10,255 nucleotides of DNA from Lachnospiraceae bacterium. GTDB taxonomy: Bacteria > Bacillota > Clostridia > Lachnospirales > Lachnospiraceae. How positions within the stretch are numbered: the stretch's first letter is position 1; every line of letters begins with the position of its first letter. Both the position numbers and the translations under genes were made by a program. The DNA is taken from the NCBI GenBank assembly GCA_017446125.1, contig JAFSRL010000054.1, positions 1 through 10,255 of the forward strand, in the 5' to 3' direction. Below the pieces are notes generated by a model. It searched no databases. It worked only from the letters and a program-made list of their open reading frames with translations, and was not told the DNA's origin. Positions 1 through 7,467 of the stretch are shown piece after piece.

Positions 1-682
1 AAAGACGCTTGACATTCTGCTGCATGTCATGGAGACGGGCAGGTTCTTTTCGGCGCAGCCCTTAATGCTGCAGAAGAACGCGCCCGACAAGGTGGATTCC
101 GCGGGCGATTACTACAATGCGCTGGGGCATGCGTTCGCGCGCGGGAAGGACAAGGACGCGACGCGCTACACAAAGCGCAGGATTATCACAAGCGCCTGTG
201 CGGGTGCCGCGATGTATAACCGCAAGGAGCTGGAAGACATGGGTGCCTTCGACGAGGCGCACGGCTCGTATCTGGAGGATGTCGACCTGGGCATCCGTGC
301 GCTGCTCAAAGGAAGGAGAAGCGTTTACGTTCCGGAGGCGCAGGTGTATCATGTGGGCAGCGCCACGACGGGCTCGCGCCACAACGCGTACAAGGTGCGC
401 ATCTCCGCGGCGAACAATCTTTATCTGTTGTATAAGAACCTGCCGCTGTTTATGGTGGTGCTGAATGCGCCATTTCTGCTTGCCGGCACAATCATGAAGG
501 AAGCGTACTTTGCGAAGATGGGATTGGGTGTTGACTACCTGCGCGGTCTTCTTGACGGTGTGAATAAAATTAAGGATAATACAGAAAAAAAGGTGCCGTT
601 TGTAGCAGCGCATCTGCCGCAGTACCTTCGTTTTCAGGTTTCGTTGTGGAAGAACATCGTTCTGCGGCTGAGAGAAGGCTGA
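1..682 (+). CDS. Family 2 glycosyltransferase, C-terminal part (5' end outside window)
   Basis: Probable GT-A fold glycosyltransferase (GT2 / COG1216 type) adding a sugar to a lipid-linked surface polysaccharide at the cytoplasmic membrane. The reading frame is open from base 2 to the stop at 680-682, so the ATG at 29 is probably internal and the true start lies upstream; 226 residues are visible. The recognisable part is the acceptor-side motif FDEAHGSYLEDVDLGIRALL followed by VYVPEAQVYHVGS, typical of rhamnosyl- and related transferases, where the Glu-Asp pair is expected to be catalytic. A hydrophobic stretch, LPLFMVVLNAPFLLAG, lies in the second half and suggests membrane association. The nucleotide-binding DxD region is missing because of the window edge. 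The gene ends one base before the sugar phosphotransferase gene, so the two are almost certainly co-transcribed. Donor and acceptor cannot be told from the sequence. Confidence 0.85.
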   Translation, partial: KTLDILLHVMETGRFFSAQPLMLQKNAPDKVDSAGDYYNALGHAFARGKDKDATRYTKRRIITSACAGAAMYNRKELEDMGAFDEAHGSYLEDVDLGIRALLKGRRSVYVPEAQVYHVGSATTGSRHNAYKVRISAANNLYLLYKNLPLFMVVLNAPFLLAGTIMKEAYFAKMGLGVDYLRGLLDGVNKIKDNTEKKVPFVAAHLPQYLRFQVSLWKNIVLRLREG

Positions 683-683
683 A

Positions 684-2093
684 ATGATTCGCGACAATCA
701 GATTCTTTTGAATCGCATACGCGTGATAGGCGACGGGCTGCTGGTTGCCGTATCCTATCTGCTGGCGTGGTACATCCGATTTGAATCCGGTCTCTTTCAT
801 GACCCCAAAGGCACGGGCGTGTTGCCGATGGAGGTCTATTTTAGTGCGCTCTATGTGCTCATTCCGGGGTATCTCATCCTGTATGCGATGTTCCATTTGA
901 ACGCGCCCAGGCGCGGGACCAAAATCCGGTACGAGTTTGCCGCCATCATCGAAGCGAACGTCGTGGGCGTCATCCTCTTCATCGTGACGTTGTACGTCTT
1001 GAACGAGCCGGACTTCTCGCGAAACATGATCGCGCTCTTCTTCGGACTGAACGTTGTCTTTACGGGGCTCAGCCGTATTTTCCTGCGCATCTTCCTGCGC
1101 TACATCCGCAAGAAGGGATACAACTTAAAACACATTTTGATGGTGGGGTATTCACGTTCGACCGAGGCCTTCATCTCACGCATCGAGGAGGCGCCGCAGT
1201 TCGGTTACGCGATTGCCGGTATTTTGGATGACGAGGTGCCCGTCGACACGAAGTATCACGGGGTGCGCGTGATCGGAAAGCTGGATGAGCTGCAAAGTCT
1301 TTTGGAGCAGAACCGGTACGACGAGGCGGCAATCGCTTTGCCGCTCGACCGCTATGACCACCTGGAGGAGCTTGTTGCGATCTGCGAAAAATCCGGCATC
1401 CGCACGAAGTTCATTCCGGATTACACCTCGCTCTTCCCGGGCAACCCCTATACGGAGGATTTGATGGGCTTACCCATCATCAACGTGCGCTACGTGCCGT
1501 TGACCAATACCTACAACCGCTTCTTCAAGCGCTTCATGGACATCATCGGTGCGATCGTCGCGATCATCCTCTTTTCGCCCTTCATGCTTGCAAGCGCAAT
1601 CGCCGTGAAGTGCTCCTCGAAGGGACCGGTCATCTTTAAGCAGGAGCGTATCGGGCGGTTCGGCAAGCCCTTCATGATGTACAAGTTCCGTTCGATGGAA
1701 TTACAGACGGAAGAAGACGAGGAAAAGGCATGGACCAAAAAAGACGATCCGCGCGTGACGAAGGCGGGACGTTTTCTGCGCCGCACCTCGCTGGACGAAA
1801 CGCCGCAGTTTTTCAATATCTTAAAGGGTGATATGTCGCTGGTGGGCCCGCGTCCCGAGCGCCCGAGCTTTGTCGAGAAATTCAAGGAGGAAATCCCGCG
1901 CTACATGATTAAGCACCAGGTCCGCCCGGGTCTTACCGGCTGGGCGCAGATCAACGGCTACCGCGGCGACACCTCGATCCGCAAGCGCATCGAATACGAC
2001 ATCTACTACATCGAAAACTGGTCGGTGCTCTTTGACCTGCGCATTCTTGTGGGTACCTTCGGCCACGGCTTCATCAACAAAAACGCGTACTGA
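684..2093 (+). CDS. Undecaprenyl-phosphate sugar-1-phosphate transferase (exopolysaccharide initiating enzyme, WcaJ/WbaP type)
   Basis: Polyisoprenyl-phosphate hexose-1-phosphate transferase. It moves a sugar-1-phosphate from a nucleotide sugar to undecaprenyl phosphate, the first membrane step of capsule or exopolysaccharide repeat-unit synthesis. The 469 residues match the long family form. There are about four N-terminal membrane helices (roughly 10-32, 49-72, 86-107, 112-139), a Rossmann-like middle domain (about 145-270, starting KHILMVGYSRSTEA), and the C-terminal bacterial sugar transferase domain. That domain has the re-entrant helix at about 283-306, KFRSM at 334-338, the catalytic-type Asp-Glu of DETPQFFNILKGDMSLVGPR (371-372), PRPERP at 389-394 and RPGLTGWAQINGYRG at 414-428. 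AGAAGG at 673-678, five bases before the ATG, supports the start. The sugar is often glucose or galactose in this family, but specificity cannot be read here. It belongs with the flanking glycosyltransferases and the LCP gene. Confidence 0.93.
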   Translation: MIRDNQILLNRIRVIGDGLLVAVSYLLAWYIRFESGLFHDPKGTGVLPMEVYFSALYVLIPGYLILYAMFHLNAPRRGTKIRYEFAAIIEANVVGVILFIVTLYVLNEPDFSRNMIALFFGLNVVFTGLSRIFLRIFLRYIRKKGYNLKHILMVGYSRSTEAFISRIEEAPQFGYAIAGILDDEVPVDTKYHGVRVIGKLDELQSLLEQNRYDEAAIALPLDRYDHLEELVAICEKSGIRTKFIPDYTSLFPGNPYTEDLMGLPIINVRYVPLTNTYNRFFKRFMDIIGAIVAIILFSPFMLASAIAVKCSSKGPVIFKQERIGRFGKPFMMYKFRSMELQTEEDEEKAWTKKDDPRVTKAGRFLRRTSLDETPQFFNILKGDMSLVGPRPERPSFVEKFKEEIPRYMIKHQVRPGLTGWAQINGYRGDTSIRKRIEYDIYYIENWSVLFDLRILVGTFGHGFINKNAY

Positions 2094-2106
2094 TACGTTG
2101 TATCAG
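2090..2106. repeat. Short perfect inverted repeat overlapping a stop codon
   Basis: CTGATAC, a 3-base spacer GTT, then GTATCAG: a perfect 7-bp inverted repeat that includes the TGA stop of the sugar phosphotransferase gene. No T-run follows, so it is not a standard intrinsic terminator. An 8-bp palindrome, TCCGCGGA, lies just downstream at 2111-2118. It could be a protein-binding site or a weak 3'-end hairpin; role unknown. Confidence 0.4.
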
Positions 2107-2143
2107 ACTCTCCGCGGAAAGACGAACGTGCATTCACCACATC

Positions 2144-2172
2144 TTGCAAGAAATCCCCGAGTATGTCATAAT
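2144..2172 (+). promoter_or_regulatory. Vegetative (sigma-A type) promoter of the LCP gene
   Basis: TTGCAA at 2144-2149, a spacer of exactly 17 bases, then CATAAT at 2167-2172, preceded by TG at 2164-2165 as in an extended -10. Transcription would begin near 2179-2181, leaving a leader of about 40 bases with GGAGG at 2203-2207 before the ATG at 2219. This suggests the LCP gene can be transcribed separately from the polysaccharide genes upstream. Confidence 0.65.
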
Positions 2173-2218
2173 TGTAAGGCTGTAAAGAAATAGGAAACGT
2201 TTGGAGGTTTAGGAACTT

Positions 2219-3583
2219 ATGGCACGAAACGGACGCAGAGGCCGCTATGACGACCGCTACGACGACGAGCGTTACGACGGGGACGAGTACGACGCATACG
2301 AAGACGATGCGGATTACTACGAGGATGACGACTACGATGATACAGACTACTACGAAGATGACGACTACGACGACGTAGATTATGACGACGACGATTACTA
2401 TGAGGATGACGACTACGAGGACGACGGTTACTATGAGGAGGCAAAGCCCGTAAGACGCGCTGCCGCCCCGAAGAAGGCAAAGAAAGCCGCCGCGGTAAAA
2501 CCGGCGAAGAAGACCGCGAAGAAGTCTTCCAAAAAGTCCTCTAAAAAGAAGAGCGGGAAGGGGAGCATTGTTTTGATGCTCATCGAGATTCCCATTCTCT
2601 TGTTTTTGATTTTCTTCATCTGGCGCTTTTTGATGCCCACGTTAAAGGCGGGGCACGTGCGGGTGAACGAAGCGGATATTGTCGTGAACGAGGGCGTTTC
2701 GACGAATGACGGTTATCATAACATCGCACTCTTCGGCGTGGACGCAACGGACGGACGGCTGGACAAGAATACGCGGTCGGACTCCATCATCATCGCTTCT
2801 ATTAATGAAAGAACCGGTGAGGTGCGGCTGTGCTCGGTCTACCGTGACACGTATTTGAACCAGGGCAACGACCGCTATGGCAAGTGCAACGCGTCCTACG
2901 CAAACGGCGGGCCGGAGCTGGCGATTAATATGTTGAACATGAACCTGGACCTTGATATCACGGACTTTATCACGGTCGGGTTTGAAGGACTGACGGATGC
3001 GATTGACGCGCTGGGCGGTGTCGAGATTGACGTGAAGGCGGACGAGGTCGACCACTTAAACAACTACCAGCTTACCATCGCGAAGGATTTGGGACGTGAT
3101 TACACGAAGGTTGCGGGCCCCGGCCGGCAGACCTTGAACGGCTTGCAGGCGACGGCATACTGCCGGATCCGTTACATCGCGGGCGGCGACTTAACCAGAG
3201 CGCGGCACCAGAGAGAGGTTTTGATGGCGGCCTTAAATAAGGCAAAGACCGCCTCCGCCTCCCAGATTGAGGAAGCGGCGAGAAGCGTGTTCCCGAACAT
3301 CTTAACGTCGTTTGATTTGGAGGAAATCCTTGCGCTCTTGAAGGACGTAAGCAAGTACGAGATTACCGAGCAGGCGGGCTTCCCGTTTGACAAAGAGGTG
3401 GCGGGCTCGACGCTTTATACGATTGACAACATCAAGAAGCAAAGCTGCATTGTGCCGCTGGATCTTGACAGCAACGTGGTTGTGCTGCACAAGTTCCTGT
3501 TTGACGATCCGGATTATACCGTGTCGGAGGACGTGCAGCGTTACAGCGACAAGGTAAAGGAAGAAACGGCACCTTACTTATAA
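2219..3583 (+). CDS. LytR-CpsA-Psr (LCP) family protein with Asp/Tyr-rich cytoplasmic tail
   Basis: LCP phosphotransferases move undecaprenyl-linked glycopolymers (teichoic acid, capsule) onto peptidoglycan on the outer face of the membrane. In this 454-residue protein, residues 10-74 are almost only Asp, Tyr and Glu (17 Tyr in the first 72 residues), and 76-114 are rich in Lys, Ala and Ser. One membrane helix spans about 116-139, and the LCP domain starts near 167 (HNIALFGVDATD). Conserved residues visible are D175, R186 and D188 (TRSDS), R209-D210 (YRDT), and D324, R327, R329 and Q331 (DLTRARHQR). The remainder, from about 350, is less conserved. The N-terminal tail is expected in the cytoplasm (type II topology) and is longer and far more charged than the short tails usual in the family. 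GGAGG sits 11 bases before the ATG. The position beside polysaccharide genes supports polymer ligation, but the polymer is unknown. Confidence 0.92.
   Translation: MARNGRRGRYDDRYDDERYDGDEYDAYEDDADYYEDDDYDDTDYYEDDDYDDVDYDDDDYYEDDDYEDDGYYEEAKPVRRAAAPKKAKKAAAVKPAKKTAKKSSKKSSKKKSGKGSIVLMLIEIPILLFLIFFIWRFLMPTLKAGHVRVNEADIVVNEGVSTNDGYHNIALFGVDATDGRLDKNTRSDSIIIASINERTGEVRLCSVYRDTYLNQGNDRYGKCNASYANGGPELAINMLNMNLDLDITDFITVGFEGLTDAIDALGGVEIDVKADEVDHLNNYQLTIAKDLGRDYTKVAGPGRQTLNGLQATAYCRIRYIAGGDLTRARHQREVLMAALNKAKTASASQIEEAARSVFPNILTSFDLEEILALLKDVSKYEITEQAGFPFDKEVAGSTLYTIDNIKKQSCIVPLDLDSNVVVLHKFLFDDPDYTVSEDVQRYSDKVKEETAPYL
2315..2428 (+). repeat. Imperfect 33-base coding repeats (YYEDDDYDDxD units)
   Basis: Inside the LCP gene, 33-base units begin at 2315, 2348 and 2396, each starting TACTA(C/T)GA and encoding YYEDDDY followed by four mostly acidic residues. 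A 15-base partial unit, YDDDD, separates the second and third. The units differ mainly at third codon positions, so the repeat is old or kept by selection on the protein. Such repeats can expand or contract by slippage. Confidence 0.75.
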
Positions 3584-3598
3584 GCGAGGCGTTTAAGC

Positions 3599-4525
3599 GT
3601 GATCGATGTCATCATTCCGACGTATTGTCCGGATGCGCGGTTTCTGCTTCTTTTGGACCGCTTAAAGGAACAGCGCGAACCGGTGCGAAACGTCATCGTC
3701 ATGAATACCGCCCGGAAGCGGTTTACGGAAAAGCTGCCGGAGATTGACTTCAAGGAACGGTATCCGTTCGTGAAGCTGTACCACTTGTCAGAGCGTGACT
3801 TTGACCACGGCGGCACAAGACGCGAAGGGATTGCGAAGTCTGATGCGGACTATGTGCTTTTGATGACACAGGACGCGGTGCCCGCGGATGAAACGCTTAC
3901 GCAGGAGCTGTTGCAGGCACTGACGCAGAATGAACGCGTCGTCGCGGCTTATGCAAGGCAGCTTCCCAGGGAGGGCGCTTCGCCGGAGGAGGCGTTTGAG
4001 CGCAGCTTTAATTATCCAAAGACCTCCCGCCTGCAGACGCGCACGGACATCAAGACGCTCGGGTTCAAAGCGTTCTACTGCTCGAATGTGTGCGCGATGT
4101 ATCAAAAGGAAGCGTACGATGCGCTGGGCGGTTTTTTGGAACGGGCCATCTTCAACGAGGATGTGTACTTCGCGCAGAAGGCGGTTCGTAAAGGATATGC
4201 GATTGCTTACGCTGCAAAGGCGCAGGTCATCCATTCGCACGGTTATACCTGCTTAGAGCAGTTGCACCGCAACTTCGACCAGGGCGTGTCGCAGGCGATG
4301 CACCCTGAGATGTTCGAGGATGTGCCGCAGGAAAAAGAGGGAATGCGTCTTGTGAAGGCGTGCAGTGCGTACCTGTTGGAGCACGGGGCAGCGCACAGAA
4401 TCCCGTACTTTTATGTGAAGTGCGCGTTCAGGCTTTTGGGCTACCGGGCGGGAAAGCATTTTCGGCGCCTGCCGAAGCGCGCATGTCATGCCCTTGCCAT
4501 GAACAAAACGTTTTTCGAACGATAA
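3599..4525 (+). CDS. Family 2 glycosyltransferase, rhamnosyltransferase-like
   Basis: A 308-residue GT-A glycosyltransferase, probably adding a deoxysugar such as rhamnose to a surface polysaccharide precursor in the cytoplasm. The N-terminal strand is DVIIPTYCPD (3-12). FDHGGTR at 68-74 is characteristic of the rhamnosyltransferase-like branch. LLMTQDAVP (87-95) holds the metal/nucleotide site, with QD in place of a classical DxD. FNEDVYFAQKAVRKGY (185-200) carries the likely catalytic Asp188, and a His-rich VIHSHGYT follows at 210-217. The C-terminus is basic, which fits peripheral membrane binding. The start is GTG, supported by GAGG at 3586-3589, nine bases upstream. It begins 15 bases after the LCP stop, so the two genes probably share the promoter at 2144-2172. 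The rhamnose assignment rests on motif resemblance only. Confidence 0.88.
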   Translation: MIDVIIPTYCPDARFLLLLDRLKEQREPVRNVIVMNTARKRFTEKLPEIDFKERYPFVKLYHLSERDFDHGGTRREGIAKSDADYVLLMTQDAVPADETLTQELLQALTQNERVVAAYARQLPREGASPEEAFERSFNYPKTSRLQTRTDIKTLGFKAFYCSNVCAMYQKEAYDALGGFLERAIFNEDVYFAQKAVRKGYAIAYAAKAQVIHSHGYTCLEQLHRNFDQGVSQAMHPEMFEDVPQEKEGMRLVKACSAYLLEHGAAHRIPYFYVKCAFRLLGYRAGKHFRRLPKRACHALAMNKTFFER

Positions 4526-4547
4526 AACAAAAAAGAAGGACAGACAA

Positions 4548-5213
4548 GTGAAACTGGTCATGCGTCGCGCGAGCGACATCAACAGTTGGGAAGAGATTAT
4601 ATTGGTGTACTCTTCCGCGCTGAAACAGATCAACACGAAGATCGAGGTGCTGAACGATGAGTTCCAGCACGTGCACCGCTATAATCCGATTGAGCACATC
4701 AAGTCGCGTGTGAAGACATCGGAGTCGATCGTGAAGAAATTGAAGCGGCACGGTCTGGAGTCGACCATCGAAAACATGGTGAAGTACGTGAATGACATCG
4801 CGGGGGTCAGGATTATCTGCTCCTTCTCTTCGGACATTCACAGGATTGCGGACATGATTGCGGACCAGAGTGACATCAAGGTAATCCGCGTCAAGGATTT
4901 TACGGACACGCCCAAGCCTTCGGGCTACCGTTCGTATCACATGGTGGTGACGGTGCCGGTGTACCTTTCCGACCGCATCGTCGACACGAAGGTGGAGATC
5001 CAGATTCGCACGGTCGCGATGGACTTCTGGGCGAGCTTGGAGCACAAGATCCAGTATAAGTTTGAAGGTGAAGCGCCGCCCCACATCAATGAGGAATTGA
5101 TGGAGTGCGCGCAGATGGTAAACGAATTGGACGAAAAGATGCTGACGTTAAATGAAGAGATCATGCGCATCGAGGAAGAAAGAGAGCGCGACAGACTACG
5201 GGAGGAACTGTAA
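4548..5213 (+). CDS. relQ: Small alarmone synthetase, RelQ/YjbM type (GTP pyrophosphokinase)
   Basis: Synthesises (p)ppGpp by moving pyrophosphate from ATP to GDP or GTP, a cytoplasmic stress and growth-rate signal. At 221 residues it is a single RelA/SpoT synthetase domain; there is no HD hydrolase, TGS or ACT domain, as in RelQ/SasB (about 210 residues). Visible motifs are HIKSRVKTSESIVKKL (50-65, ATP-site basic residues), NDIAGVRIIC (82-91, with the metal-binding Asp83), PKPSGYRSYHM (122-132, the G-loop) and EIQIRTVAMDFWASLEH (150-166, with catalytic-type Glu150). The last 40 residues form an acidic/basic helix. A GTG start is favoured because AGAAGGA at 4533-4539 lies eight bases upstream. 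Its stop overlaps the next start by one base, so the two products are probably made together. Substrate preference and any tetramer formation cannot be judged from sequence alone. Confidence 0.93.
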   Translation: MKLVMRRASDINSWEEIILVYSSALKQINTKIEVLNDEFQHVHRYNPIEHIKSRVKTSESIVKKLKRHGLESTIENMVKYVNDIAGVRIICSFSSDIHRIADMIADQSDIKVIRVKDFTDTPKPSGYRSYHMVVTVPVYLSDRIVDTKVEIQIRTVAMDFWASLEHKIQYKFEGEAPPHINEELMECAQMVNELDEKMLTLNEEIMRIEEERERDRLREEL

Positions 5214-5740
5214 TGGCGGAGATGACGAACACAGAAATCGAAGAACTGAAGGAACTCATCCGCGGCAACGCAGCGAATATCGAACACATCAACCGGTTGG
5301 TCCAGCAGCTTTCCATGCAGGAACGCAAGCTCTATGCGAAGGCGTTTGAGGACTTGTTAAAGTCCATCGTCGACCAGATGGAGCAGCAGAACGAGCTGAC
5401 AAAGGAGACCGGCGTCAAGGTGTATCAGAACGTGAAGGGTCTGATGGGACAGGAGCTGCAGAACCTTGCCTATACCGAGCACTACAACCTGGTCAACGAG
5501 TTAAACCAGCAGACCGGATACATTTCATCGAATGTCCAGAACCCGCTCATGGGTTTGATGGAACAGCAAAAGAAACAGCAGGAGGATACCGAGGGCGCTT
5601 TAAAGGATGTGCAGTCATCCTTGCGCGCGCTGCGGAATGCGGAGCGCAGGGGCGGAACGAGTCCCGTGACGCTCACGATTATGATTATCGTCATTGCGGA
5701 CCTTCTGATTAATATTTTCCGCGCGATCGGTCTTCTGTGA
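5213..5740 (+). CDS. Unrecognised coiled-coil protein with C-terminal membrane anchor
   Basis: I do not recognise a family. The 175 residues begin with a charged helical region (1-60, containing ELKELIRGNAANIEHINRLV). A Gln/Asn/Glu-rich helical middle follows (60-145), likely to form coiled coil. The protein ends in a single hydrophobic helix at about 152-174 (VTLTIMIIVIADLLINIFRA) with almost nothing after it. There is no signal peptide, so the expected topology is tail-anchored with the bulk in the cytoplasm. The start is firm: GGAGG at 5201-5205 lies seven bases before the ATG, and the ATG shares its A with the TAA of the alarmone synthetase. This coupling suggests that the protein may scaffold, localise or regulate the synthetase at the membrane, but that is inference from position only. 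Length, codon use and ribosome site all support a real gene. Confidence 0.8.
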   Translation: MAEMTNTEIEELKELIRGNAANIEHINRLVQQLSMQERKLYAKAFEDLLKSIVDQMEQQNELTKETGVKVYQNVKGLMGQELQNLAYTEHYNLVNELNQQTGYISSNVQNPLMGLMEQQKKQQEDTEGALKDVQSSLRALRNAERRGGTSPVTLTIMIIVIADLLINIFRAIGLL

Positions 5741-5769
5741 GTTTTGGAGAACAAAGGGGTAGCAGACGC

Positions 5770-7353
5770 ATGCGATTTTTGACGGGCTACACCGGCAGGG
5801 CAAGATTGGGGATTCTGTACGGTGCCGCCATTGCCTGTTTTTTCTTTGCACTTTCCGTGCAGGGCTTGCGCGTATCCGCGGATACGGGCGATAATTTTTT
5901 CCATGTATTCCTAAACGGTGAAGCGGTCGGAACCGCGGCATCCAAAGAAGACGCACAGGACGCGCTCAAAGAGGCGCGGCAGGTGCTTGCGCGCGGAAAA
6001 GACGAGCTCTACCTTGCCTCCTGTAAGCTGAGCGTCGAGGGTGAGTACAAGGTACTGGGACTCGTGAGTCCGGAAGATGACGTGCGCGACAACATGGTCT
6101 ATGTTCTGGGTGAGAACAGAAGACAGACGTATGAGCGCGCCTACACCGTGAAAATCAACAGCTACTCCGTGAACCTGGCATCGAGCGACGAGGTCTTAAC
6201 GCTTTTGGAGACTGCGCTTTACAAGTACGACACGGAGCATGAATACCGTGTCGATCTGATTACGGACGCGACCAGAGAGGTAAATGTCTTAACGCCGCGT
6301 GTCACAAGCGTCGAGGAAAAACGAAAAGAGCAGGAAAAGGAGGAGGCGCTGCCGGAGGCGGGAATCTTTGCGGAGATTACGGAATCCCTTTCGGACATCG
6401 AACCCCTCATCACGGAAAAAGACTTTTCGGACTATGATTTGGGTCTTCAGACCATCGACTTTTCCGACAAGGTCGAGATTGTGGAGTCCTACCTTCCTGC
6501 CTCGGAAATCACACCGCTTGATGAGGCAATCCTAGAGGTGACGAAGGACCTGGAACGCAACCAGATTTATGAAGTGAAGTCCGGCGACACCCTGGGCGTC
6601 ATCGCGGATAATTACTCGCTTTCCCTTGCGGACTTAATCAGTATGAACGAAACCTTAAAGGATGAGTTTTCGACCATCCGCCCGGGTGACGAGCTCATCG
6701 TTACGGTTCCGCGCCCCGAGCTTACCGTCACGCATGTGGAGCAGGAGTACTACGAAGAGGATTACGAGGCGGAGGTGCAGTACGTCGACAACGACAGCTG
6801 GTACACGACGCAGACAAAAGTTTTGCAGGAACCCAGCGCCGGTCACCGCAAGGTTGTTGTCACCGTGACGTATGACAACGACACGGAGGTGTCCCGCGAC
6901 ATTGAGAAGGCGGAAATCACCTACATGGCGGTTCCCAAAATTGTCGAACGCGGCACCATTGTTCCGCCCACCTATATCAAGCCCTTGACCGGCGGCAGGT
7001 TAAGCTCGGGCTTTGGCCGAAGAAGCCGGCCCACACGCGGCGCGAGTACCTACCACAAGGGCGTCGACTGGGCAACACCCGTGGGTACAACCATCCGCGC
7101 TTCCTCCTCCGGCGTCGTCGCAAAGGCGGGCTGGGGAAGCGGATACGGATATGTGGTTTACATCAATCACCCGGACGGCAAGCAGACGCGCTACGGACAT
7201 TTGTCGCGTGTTTTGGTCCGCGCGGGGCAAAGCGTATCGCAGGGCGATAAGATTGCCTTATCCGGCAATACGGGCGTTTCGACGGGACCGCACCTTCACT
7301 TTGAAATCTTAGTGGGCGGCGTGCAGGTGAATCCGTTGGAGTATTTGAATTAG
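5770..7353 (+). CDS. M23 family peptidoglycan endopeptidase with LysM and G5 domains
   Basis: Membrane-anchored or secreted wall hydrolase that would cut peptide cross-bridges. From the ATG at 5770 it has 527 residues. A basic N-terminus and hydrophobic segment (about 11-30, RLGILYGAAIACFFFALSV) form a signal peptide or anchor. A long region without a clear domain follows (about 35-265), then LysM (about 267-314, YEVKSGDTLGVIADNYSLSL), a G5-type domain (about 316-401) and the M23 domain (about 408-527). The zinc and catalytic residues are intact: H429 and D433 of HKGVD, H477 of RYGHL, and H508 and H510 of GPHLHFE, matching the LytM pattern. An in-frame GTG at 5737 overlaps the previous stop but lacks a ribosome site, whereas AGGGG at 5755-5759 fits the ATG at 5770. 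LysM and G5 are expected to bind wall glycan. Probably co-transcribed with the two genes before it. Confidence 0.92.
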   Translation: MRFLTGYTGRARLGILYGAAIACFFFALSVQGLRVSADTGDNFFHVFLNGEAVGTAASKEDAQDALKEARQVLARGKDELYLASCKLSVEGEYKVLGLVSPEDDVRDNMVYVLGENRRQTYERAYTVKINSYSVNLASSDEVLTLLETALYKYDTEHEYRVDLITDATREVNVLTPRVTSVEEKRKEQEKEEALPEAGIFAEITESLSDIEPLITEKDFSDYDLGLQTIDFSDKVEIVESYLPASEITPLDEAILEVTKDLERNQIYEVKSGDTLGVIADNYSLSLADLISMNETLKDEFSTIRPGDELIVTVPRPELTVTHVEQEYYEEDYEAEVQYVDNDSWYTTQTKVLQEPSAGHRKVVVTVTYDNDTEVSRDIEKAEITYMAVPKIVERGTIVPPTYIKPLTGGRLSSGFGRRSRPTRGASTYHKGVDWATPVGTTIRASSSGVVAKAGWGSGYGYVVYINHPDGKQTRYGHLSRVLVRAGQSVSQGDKIALSGNTGVSTGPHLHFEILVGGVQVNPLEYLN

Positions 7354-7363
7354 TGAGCCATGC

Positions 7364-7424
7364 GATTCTGCCACGGAAGCAACCGGGGGTGCTTGCACAC
7401 CGAGGTTGCTTCCGTGGCAGAATC
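7364..7424. repeat. Perfect 21-bp inverted repeat (long hairpin)
   Basis: The left arm at 7364-7384 (begins GATTCTGCCACGG) and the right arm at 7404-7424 (ends CCGTGGCAGAATC) are perfect reverse complements. The 19-base loop itself contains GGTGC and GCACACC, which can pair further. No T-run follows on either strand, which argues against a standard intrinsic terminator, although such a stable stem at a gene end could stop or protect a transcript. Confidence 0.85.
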
Positions 7425-7445
7425 ATAGGGCGAATGCCCTCATGA

Positions 7446-7467
7446 GCAAAAACGCGAAGCGTTTTGC
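7446..7467. repeat. Hairpin with a GCGAAGC mini-hairpin tip
   Basis: GCAAAAACGC (7446-7455) and GCGTTTTGC (7459-7467) pair around the loop GAA, with one A bulged in the A-run. The tip GCGAAGC at 7454-7460 equals a heptamer known to form an unusually stable hairpin as single-stranded DNA. The right arm can instead pair with CGCAAAA at 7493-7499. Confidence 0.6.

Noticed and set aside
29..31. ATG at 29 as the start of the first glycosyltransferase
   Set aside because: The frame is open back to the window edge, and the encoded protein lacks the N-terminal nucleotide-binding half, so the real start lies outside.
62..697. Long antisense open frame opposite the glycosyltransferase
   Set aside because: Shadow of the GC-skewed codon use of the + strand gene; its product is Arg/His/Val-rich without any family motif.
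2315..2428. CRISPR-like or VNTR array
   Set aside because: The 33-base units are in frame, encode protein repeats and have no unique spacers. They are coding repeats within the LCP gene.
4428..5084. 218-residue antisense open frame opposite the alarmone synthetase
   Set aside because: Lies entirely over well-identified + strand genes, with an Arg/His-rich product typical of a shadow frame.
5737..5769. Upstream GTG start for the M23 gene
   Set aside because: The in-frame GTG at 5737 overlaps the previous stop but has no ribosome site, whereas AGGGG is well placed for the ATG at 5770 and that start gives a normal signal segment.
7364..7424. Intrinsic terminator of the M23 gene
   Set aside because: The stem is strong, but the bases after it (ATAGGGCGAATGCC) contain no T-run, and none follows on the other strand either. 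Kept as an inverted repeat of unknown role.
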